From Takakia lepidozioides (lineage: Eukaryota; Streptophyta; Takakiopsida; Takakiales; Takakiaceae): a stretch of 64,000 bases of DNA. A model generated the notes under the pieces. The model was given only the letters and a program-made list of their open reading frames with translations. It was not told the origin of the DNA and ran no database searches. The stretch covers positions 42,904,001 to 42,968,000 of the forward strand of contig CM060733.1 in NCBI GenBank assembly GCA_030704615.1, read 5' to 3'. Below, piece by piece: positions 56,651 to 64,000 of this stretch (the stretch's first letter is position 1; the number at the start of each line of letters is the position of its first letter). The translations under genes were made by a program, and so were the position numbers.

Positions 56651-57262
56651 GCCACCATGGCCTGATCCGGAGTTCAAATTCCCGTATGCCACACCAGAAG
56701 CCAGAAGTGTACTTTTGCCAGAATTGGAACAAGAGAGGAGGAAGAAGATGATGAGTGTAAAATGAGGCAAAGGAGTTTCTCCGCTTCATCTTCTTTGTTT
56801 TGTTGCAGAGAACAGGCCAGGATGCGATGCTTGAAGCACGTGAAGGGTTGTCAAGGATGATTCAGGGCAGAGCTGGAATGACACGTAATGACATATGAAG
56901 CTCACGTCCATCTGTCATTGTGGGCCATGTCAGCTGTGCACACTCAAACACACACTCTTTTCTCCCTCTCTCCACATGGCTGTCTCACTCGCGTTTGCAA
57001 GACCCAACTAATTACTTGAGTGACTGGCTCATGTGCATTTATTAGTTTCTCTCCTCACTGTCACCATTAGTCCCCAATCCGTCTCTGTCTGCGCAGCGGA
57101 CCTTGTGAAGTGAAAATGCGAAGCGGTAGCTAGCTGACGATCTCGAAGCTTTCTTCCATATTCATATTTTTACCGCCTTCCTTGTAATTTCATTCGTTTC
57201 TCTCTGTTCCAGGTGTAGTCTACAGCAAGAAAGCCAATGCAAGAAAGAGGCAGAAGGCCTGA
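56651..57262 (+). CDS. last three exons of an unrecognised host gene
   Basis: Exons 56651-56756, 56809-56884 and 57213-57262, with GT/AG introns and matching phases, joined by frame continuity to a TGA at 57260. Translated segments are PPWPDPEFKFPYATPEARSV, LLPELEQERRKKMMS, RTGQDAMLEAREGLSRMIQG and VVYSKKANARKRQKA at the basic C-terminus. The charged helical stretch and Lys/Arg-rich tail suggest a nuclear or nucleolar protein, which is inference only. The upstream exons were not found and would overlap the minus-strand gene starting at 56,457, so this may be a transposed 3' end. Confidence 0.5.
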
Positions 57263-57811
57263 GATTCTTGAGAGACTTATGGATGGCTTCTCAGACTAGG
57301 CAGCAAGCACCCAGTATGTCCTTGTTCCTGGCTGCATGCATCACCCATGACAGAATTGGAAGAAGTGGTTCAGTTTGAACACACACATGGCCACAGATGG
57401 CCAGGGAGTTGTGCCTCCCCAGGGCCTTTCCCCTGATGCAGACCTGCAGGTTCTATTATTCGTAGCGGGACGCCTTTACTAAGCGGTAGGGCGGGGTTGT
57501 TGCATGCTGCACATGGTGGGACTGATGAAGTGGGCAGAGCAAGATAATGAGGTAATCGCTGCCCAGCATTGTTCATTTTCTCAGCAAACAATGGCCCAAT
57601 GGTCGAGAGATATTCAGCAGCTATGGACGTTGCATGAAAGAGTTTGAAATTATGACAGTTCAGGGAGAAGTACTTCTCTTTAGAAACAAGATTTTCTTTT
57701 GCATTAAAACGGGACATGCACGTGAGTATGTTATGTGGAGGATCTTGTGTGTAGCTTTTCCATGTGCGGGATGGTTTGGATTAATGAGTGGTAAATTCCA
57801 GTGTCTTACTA
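57263..57811. other. 3' flank, no further gene recognised
   Basis: A minus-strand frame at 57,370-57,717 (115 codons) has no domain. Target DNA of the LINE insertion begins at 57,812. Confidence 0.4.
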
Positions 57812-58088
57812 TTTCCAAATTATGAGGCTGAGCCAAAAGCCCAGGCCCTTTTGGGGCCTAGTTATTGGGCAAACCACACACAGCAGATTGATGCTTGTGT
57901 GAAGGGATTTCTAGAGGAGATCTTGAAAACTCGAATTAATTGTCTGTTCCAAGGTAAGTCATACTACCTGCGTCAGCCCATGACAGGTAGTTTCTGTCCC
58001 TTTGTGTTCCGTCCAAATGGGGGCAGGGTCAATGGCCACAAGGCTACGGCAAACAGCGTCTTATGAGAACATTCTTTCCAAATTATGA
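57812..58088 (+). mobile_element. 5'-truncated LINE A copy with a 14-bp target-site duplication
   Basis: TTTCCAAATTATGA occurs at 57,812-57,825 and 58,075-58,088, enclosing the last 250 bp of the LINE (from GCTGAGCCAAAAGCCCAGG to GTCTTATGAGAACATTC). This gives the true 3' end of the family; there is no poly(A) tail. Confidence 0.9.
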
Positions 58089-58136
58089 TAGACTGGGTAG
58101 ACTTCTGCTCATGTTCGGTTCTACCGGAAACCGGAT

Positions 58137-58330
58137 CTAACCAGATTGGCACAGAGAGACTTGTATGAGAGAGCCTGTAATGCAGCAAAAGTGGCAGAGA
58201 TGGAAGGGGACGCCCAAGTGCAGGCAGCTGTGGCGGCAGGCGGTGGCCCTCCTCCAGCGACCTCCAAAGAGCCAATGCACTTCAATCCATGGTCTCTTAA
58301 ATTCAGCAATGCGGGACTGGAGGTTGCTTA
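58137..58330 (+). CDS. possible exon of an unknown protein
   Basis: After an AG at about 58,140 an open frame encodes LAQRDLYERACNAAKVAE, then an Ala/Gly/Pro-rich linker and EPMHFNPWSLKFSNAGLE, with a possible GAG|GTTGCT donor near 58,322. The mix of a helical segment, linker and NPW motif looks like real coding sequence; no family is recognised. Confidence 0.3.
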
Positions 58331-59540
58331 TTGCCGAAAAGTCAACACCAACTGTGACAATTACGATTACATTCCTGTAATCTTCAAGTTGGTCTTGTCC
58401 ATGCCCCACGTACTGCAGATTTTTAAGGAAATGCGAACAAGGGTTGATTGGGAGGTGTGTTCTGATTGATGTTCTCCTATTTCTCCACCTCCAGGGTCTT
58501 CTTTGGTGGGTTTTGTAAGAGTTTGAGATCCATGGGATCAATTCAGGTCACTGAAACACAAAATCAATTGGTATCTTTGAAAAGGGTGTCCTTGTCCTAT
58601 GGAAGATTGTTGATGCTGGTGGAGACCAGGACGCAAAGCTGTTTTGTGTGTGTATGTGTGTGAGTGAGAGACAGCTTGCATGCTCACTGATTTAGTGTTT
58701 CCCTTGCTGGGCTTTGGCTGTAGTGGACGGCTGCTGTGCCACCTGGTCAGCCAGTGATTTCTGCGGGTCAACTATGGCACATGTGTGTGGCTGGCTTGTG
58801 TGTTGTCTTCCTGGCCATTCAATTGGGTGCCTCAAAATGGTATGTTGGAGGGACAGGGATTCCTCCTATGTTTTCACTTCTAAATCAACCAATGAGGCCC
58901 TGGTAATTGCTGACTTCTCATCTAGCATTTATGTCTTGTATGGCTGGTGTGCACTTTTGCATGAGTGTCAGGATTTTCTTCTACACATTCGCTTCTAAGT
59001 CTTTTCACCAATTGGAAATAAGGCTGAACTTGAGAACTTTTGTGAGAGCATTGCTGTTATTTGACTGTCCTGAAGTGATTGCTTGAAGGTACCGAAGTCA
59101 TCGAGGCAGGACACTGTGGTGGGTTGTCTTTGCACTGTGGGTGTGCGAGAGCATCAAACTACACTTCAACACCTCTGTAACATCTCAATCCCACTCCCCT
59201 GCATCCTCTATTAGGGTGATAAGGGAGGAGAAAGAGTGCAGATGTCCTCATTTTCAGGTTTCCTAATTCTGACACAAGTCATTGGCTACAGTAGAACCAG
59301 CCATGAGAGCAATGTGCATTACTTGACCATGTAGAAGGTGTACACATATACTGCAGTATGCTGCTGCTACAGGGCCTAGCACAAGATATCATGGATTAGT
59401 TTGCCATCCAATGTCTGTTCATTCACCATGGACTACCACTCTCCTTGCCTTACCAACAGAAATGTGCGAGCAGAAAAGGCAAATTTTCAATACCTTGACA
59501 GGATTAAGTAATCCAAGAGTGGAGTTTAGCCATATTCAAG
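58331..59540. other. no gene recognised
   Basis: Short frames only, up to the 3' end of the right-hand LINE. Confidence 0.5.
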
Positions 59541-60159
59541 GACAGATTGTACTCATAAGACGTTGTTTGCCGTAGCCTTGTGGCCATTGACCCCGCGCCC
59601 AGTTTGAGCGGGAACAAAAGGGACAGAACCTACCTCTGTCAGGGGCTGACGTTGGTAGTAAGACTTACCTCCATATAAAGAATTAATCCGGGTTTTCCAG
59701 ATATCCTCTAGAAATCCCTTCACGCAAGCATCAATCTGCTGTGTGTGATTTGCCCAAAAACTAGGCCCTCAGGAGGGCCTGGGCTTTTGGCTCAGCCTCG
59801 AGACTTTCAAAGTTGGTAAACAGGGGTACAGGCACAATTCCCTTAATAGATTTGAAGAGAGCGTCTCTTTGGTGAGAGAACCCCGGACAGTGTATCAGAA
59901 AATGAATACTGTCTTCAGATTGCCCACACAACGGGCAATTGCACTCTCCCTTTCCTCTCTGCTTCTGTTTGCTGTTCAAAGGTAGGCTTCCTGCCCTGAG
60001 TTTAAATTTCAGTCTAGTGCCGAGAGTGGGTAGACCCTTGAGGTCATCAAGATGTCCCCCATGTAGACTGGAAACAAGTTCAGGGAAGCCTAACTTCATT
60101 TTCATCAGACAATCTCATGGCAACAGACATGGCTGAGGACACTACACTCTAAGTCAGAT

Positions 60160-62499
60160 TTATTGAGGATCCAGGTCCAAGATGACCTCCCCCATGTCAC
60201 AGACTGGAAACAAGTTCAGGGAAGTTTTCTGCCTAACTTCATTTTCATCAGACAATCTCATGGCAACAGACATGGCTGAGGACACTACAGCCTCTAAGTC
60301 AGATTTATACAGCAGGGTCAAGACTTGCGGATCCAGGTCCAGGTCCTTGAGGATCTCTTCTACTCTCTTCTGCCAGGACTTAGCCTGTTTGACAGGGCGG
60401 TCCTCCAAGATATAGAGTCGATTAATTTAGGATATCTGGTGTTGGGCATATGTTGCAGCTGACCCCACCATCTGACCTTGAATTCATCTCGTCGGGAGCT
60501 TAAGGACGGAATGCCAAACTCACCCCGAACAGCCACATTGGCTGTTTTGGAGCATGCTGACATACACTCCTTAAGCACCCCCACTTGAATGGATTCTAGA
60601 GACTTAGCCTGGTTGGAGTTATCAACCCATATAGCAGATCCGTACTCCAAGGCAGGTCTAATAACGCGACAAAGCATGGTTTTCTTAACCTCAGAGTTGA
60701 CCCCTCTGCAGTGGAAAAATTTAGTGAGCCCCAGAGCTTTGCCCTTGCCAGTTTGAACAACTTTCCGGATATGTGCATCCCAATTACAATTGGAGGAGAA
60801 CTCAACGCCCAGGTAAGTGTAGGAAGGGAGGACCGGGATCTCTTGGCTACCCCACTGCCACTTAAGATCACTTCCTCCCTCTCCTCTGTCATTGAATGCT
60901 ACCACTGCACATTTGCTGACATTAGCCTCTAGCCCCCAAAGATCAAAGTATCTCTTCGCGCAATCAATCAACTCCTGGAGATTGGTTGGAGTCTCCCCTA
61001 TGCCTGCGAAGTCATCCGCAAACATAAGGGCTGGTATGGTGGTATCACCCACCCTTAACCCAAATCCCTCACTTTCCACATCCTCGAGGAGTTGATTGAT
61101 GAAAACATTGAAGAGCAGTGGGGAGAGAGTACATCCTTGAGCTACACCTTGGTCTATGTCAAAGAAGTTGGACTTCTGTCCGTTAACAGTGACACAGCTT
61201 TTGGTGTGAGCATACAAGTTGTGGACAACTCTCCACAACTTTCCCTTGATCCCACAAGACCAGAGGCGGAACCATAGGCCATCCCTCCACACTGTGTCAT
61301 AAGCCTTTTTGACATCCAGGAAAAAGACATAAGTGGGTTCCCTTCTTTTTCCTTCCCTGGATAATCTGGCTTAGAGTGAAGATATGATCCACACAGCCCC
61401 TGTTTCGCCGAAAGCCAGCTTGGCCTTCGTGGAAACAACCTCTGGACTCCAGATCAACCTCGAGACGAGTACTTATAACTCTGCAGAATGTCTTGCCAAC
61501 AGCATGGAGGAGCGTGATGCCACGGTAGTTCCCCGGTTCTTCTCTGTCACCCTTCTTGTATAGATTGACAATGACCCCCTGTCGCCAGCGAAAGGGGATC
61601 ATTTCAGTCTTCCAGATAAGGTTAAAGAGGAGAACTAGGGCCTCTATCATGGGATCGCCACCGTGCTTGATAAGCTCGTTGACAATACCATCAGGTCCAC
61701 CAGCTTTATATCCATTTAAATGTTCAATTGCTTCCACAATCTCAGAAGAACTAATGGGAGCATTATAAGCCATTGAAATATACTCCAGTTCATCAGGGCT
61801 GTTTTGAATCATAGGAACAGTTTTTCCAACTGTGTCCCTCCATTCAGCAGAAGACCCCTCACTGTTAGACCTAGAAGTTCTGCCAAGGATACTGTAGTGA
61901 GTTTCAAAGGTTTTGACAATGTCAACCGATGAAGTCACCACTTTACCTTTAGTAGTCTTCAGCGCTTGTACTTGCTGACTTTTTTTCGGTTTGTACAAAC
62001 GTTGAAGGGCCAACCAGAATTTCTTGTCATTACCACCATGGTGGTTTGAGTTTATTTCACTGTATAACTTGTCCCAGTATAATTTCTTCTGAGACCTAAC
62101 AAGCTGATTGATATCTTTACGGAGCTGGTAGTACCTCGCCCACAATTCTCTGTTGGTTTCCAAATTGCAGCACTCTTTATAGAGGGCTCGTCTCTCAGCT
62201 ATCTTGAGTTTAATCTCATTAGTCCACCAATTAACTGCTCTACCGCAGACAATTAGTTTCCTCCCAATGATCTTGTCAGCCACGGAGGAAACGAAACTCT
62301 CCCAAGAGTCCACTGCTCTTTCGACTTCATTTCTTGCGTTAACAGAGCGTGACTGAAGTTCTTGGAGCGATTGGACAAAATGAGGGAGAGCCTCTTGCAA
62401 GGCCTGGACATACTCAGCCTTGACCTCCTCATTGTGGAATTTTCTATGCGCCACTTCCGAATCGAACGTTTCACAGATCTCTTGGTGGTGGGAAAACAC
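60160..62499 (-). pseudogene. LINE C reverse transcriptase
   Basis: The frame 62499-61297 carries the N-terminal part and RT blocks YKAGGPDGIVNELIKHGG, WRQGVIVNLYKKGDREEPGN, YRGITLLHAVGK and GQAGFRRNRGCVDHIFTLSQ; a shift near 61,300 leads to the frame 61292-60360 with GVAQGCTLSPLLFNVFIN, the catalytic FADD in LMFADDFAGIGE (near 61,030) and YLGVEFSSNCNWDAHIRK. The order is that of APE-class LINEs. Compared with LINE A there is a 137-bp tandem duplication at 60,065-60,306. Target-primed reverse transcription would occur in the nucleus. Confidence 0.9.
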
Positions 62500-63268
62500 C
62501 TTTTGATCTCAGTCCAAACCAGGAAGTGGTCAGAGGTACCAATATCAGTTCTGTCGATCAACACATTGGCACACTGGGGGAACAAAATTTTGTCCATTAT
62601 GATATAGTCCACAATGGAACGTTCCCCAGTTTGGGGTTTCTCACGAGTCCACTGCACTTGGTCACCTCTTGTCCTGTTATTCAAGGTCAAAAGCTGAAGC
62701 TCTTCTAGACAGTTAATTAACCGTCTGCCATTAGAATTCAGCTCGTCCTCACCAAAAGGTCCAATGATATCGTCCTGATGGATCCCTTTGCCCACCCGGG
62801 CATTGAAGTCCCCAATAGTACCACCTGACCTTTGGCAAGGAACGAAGCACAGTCCAGCTTTACATCTTCGAAGGCCTTGTCTGCGTCAGCACTAAGGGTC
62901 CCCTCTGTGGGCATGTAAACACAACCAACAAAGAGGTCCTTTGTACTCATGCCGCCCTTCAAATTCAGTTTTAGCCAGATACTATGCTCGTACCTCAAAC
63001 CCTTGTTGATAATTTCACAATTATCAAACAAGAAATCACGGACAAAGAATCCAACCCCTTTTTGACCGCGTTTGGCAGAGGCTGCCTTGAGAGTACACAT
63101 CTTACCTGCCCATTTATAACCAATGACATCTCCAACCAGTTTATCCGACGTTTCCCATGTTTCTTGCCCAGCACAGATATGAATATCATTAGTCCGAAGA
63201 ACTTGTCCCACTTCAAGTTGTTTCCTTTGGTTGGTCAACCCTGAGAAGTTGAAAGTGGCCAGCCGCAA
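62253..63268 (-). pseudogene. LINE C AP-endonuclease-like domain
   Basis: Nicks target DNA to prime reverse transcription. It starts MRLATFNFSGLTNQRKQLEV (63268), with the catalytic Asn in TFN and Glu in AGQETWE, then VGCVYMPTEG. A shift within a G-run near 62,810 moves DFNARVGKG and WTREKPQTGERSIVDYIIMD to the second frame, and the domain ends with the SDHFLVW motif. All signature motifs of the exonuclease-endonuclease-phosphatase fold are present, and the copy is broken by one frameshift. Confidence 0.88.
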
Positions 63269-63299
63269 GCCAGCCCTTTGCGTGTGAATTGTTTGTCGT

Positions 63300-63978
63300 C
63301 TAGGTAGCTTGTGATTGCTCCTGGACGGCCAACCGTTCTGTAAAGGGGGGGACAGTTACCCCATGTGTAGATTTTGCTCGTCTTGTGTAAACTTTGAGAA
63401 TTGGTAAACCATTCAGGGTACCAAATCTTTCAGTTACACGACGCACAGGCTCCGCACACATAGGGGCAGATTGTCCGTCAGACTGCTTGGGGACAATTAC
63501 CCCGTGTATAGATTTTGCTCGTCTTGTGTAGACTTTGAGGATTGGTAAACCATTTAGAGTACCAAATCCTTCAGTTACACGACGTTCAGGCTCTGCACAC
63601 TTAGGGACAGATTGTCCACTACCCATGTATAGAATTTGTTCGCCTTGTGTAAACCTTGAGGATTGGTAAACCATTCAGAGTACCAAATCCTTCAGATTCA
63701 GGACGTTCAGGTTCCGTACACTTAGGAGCATCTTGTCCTTCTGGCTGTTTGGATTCAACCTCATCCAGAGCATCAAACCGATTAGAAACTCTCAAGTTGA
63801 AGTTGTTGCCCTTGGTTGTCTTCCTAGAGCGCCCCATTGAATCACCAATGTCTAAGACCGCTCTCCAGCCAGTCAAGGGACAAACTTCTTTGAGATTGAA
63901 TTGATGCGGGACTCTATTAGAAGCACTTTTGGTCATGTTATCAAGTCTCGAGATGGTACCATTAGCCATGAAATCCAA
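63300..63978 (-). pseudogene. LINE C ORF1-like region with three tandem repeats
   Basis: The minus-strand frames 63978-63619 and 63674-63300 share a repeat of about 40 residues centred on FGTLNGLPILKVYTRR, preceded by a Cys-containing CAEPERR or CTEPERP. DNA units lie at about 63,361-63,500, 63,501-63,621 and 63,622-63,742. The N-terminal segment reads MDFMANGTISRLDNMTKSAS. No CCHC knuckle or RRM was seen in the window. Its position before the endonuclease suggests ORF1 or the N-terminus of ORF2. Confidence 0.65.
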
Positions 63979-64000
63979 GCCTAAGCTAGAGCATGTAGTT

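Larger units (their letters stand above)
59541..64000 (-). mobile_element. LINE family C (same family as LINE A), nearly full length
   Basis: Non-LTR retrotransposon on the minus strand: ORF1-like region with tandem repeats (63,300-63,980), APE-type endonuclease (62,600-63,268), reverse transcriptase (60,900-62,500), C-terminal zinc motif (near 59,930) and the family 3' end (GTCTTATGAGTACAATC, complement of 59,541 onwards). Several frameshifts. The 5' end lies beyond the window. Confidence 0.92.

Noticed and set aside
56660-56690. tRNA-like GTTCAAATTCC
   Set aside because: The bases do not fit a T-loop with a pairing stem, no anticodon arm is present, and the stretch lies in a spliced coding exon.

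Overview
The window is eukaryotic nuclear DNA, most likely from a streptophyte with a large, repeat-rich genome (a charophyte alga or an early-diverging land plant). Four things point there: two intron-rich genes for a plant-type CCR4 deadenylase with an N-terminal MYND-like finger; CACTA/En-Spm transposase domains; decayed plant-type PPR sequences; and a Ty3/gypsy element carrying a DNMT3-like cytosine methyltransferase, a combination I recall being reported from charophytes. No prokaryotic operon, tRNA, rRNA or CRISPR array was seen.

Layout. 1-8.1 kb: a decayed Ty3/gypsy retrotransposon, plus strand, in the order gag, protease, DNA methyltransferase, reverse transcriptase, RNase H, integrase, PHD finger, polypurine tract, LTR start. 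7.6-8.2 kb: a 356-bp TG...CA repeat between two 85-bp direct repeats; an equal-length copy lies inverted at 16.45-16.81 kb. 8.3-10.9 kb: interleaved remnants of two LINE families on opposite strands. 11.8-14.3 kb (minus): an FCP1/NIF-like HAD phosphatase reading frame, a coiled-coil frame and a CACTA TNPA-like frame. 17.6-18.6 kb: LINE scraps and a PPR relic split by a LINE insertion. 19.1-23.2 kb: a CACTA transposase gene with introns and frameshifts. 24.6-29.6 kb: two divergent decayed genes, a transposase-like gene on the minus strand and a multi-exon gene with a DGNHR (ParB/sulfiredoxin-like) motif on the plus strand, with four related palindromes in its first intron. 29.7-30.7 kb: tandem PPR relics. 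30.7-33.5 kb: AT-rich DNA without a gene.

33.5-51.9 kb is the main host locus: two complete 11-exon CCR4 genes (616 and 614 codons), tail to tail and separated by 3.4 kb, with homology reaching into both 5' and 3' flanks. 51.9-59.5 kb holds PPR relics, parts of two unrecognised host genes (minus at 55.5-56.5 kb, plus ending at 57,262) and a 5'-truncated LINE with a clear 14-bp target-site duplication. 59.5-64 kb is a nearly full-length LINE on the minus strand (ORF1-like repeats, APE-type endonuclease, RT, zinc finger) that runs off the right end.

How it fits together: the CCR4 pair is the only clearly intact host coding capacity. Everything else is transposon-derived or decayed, and several nonsense codons look like cytosine-to-thymine changes at CG or CHG sites, as expected in heavily methylated plant repeats. 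The most unusual object is the gypsy element that combines a cytosine methyltransferase with a chromatin-reader PHD finger in one polyprotein.
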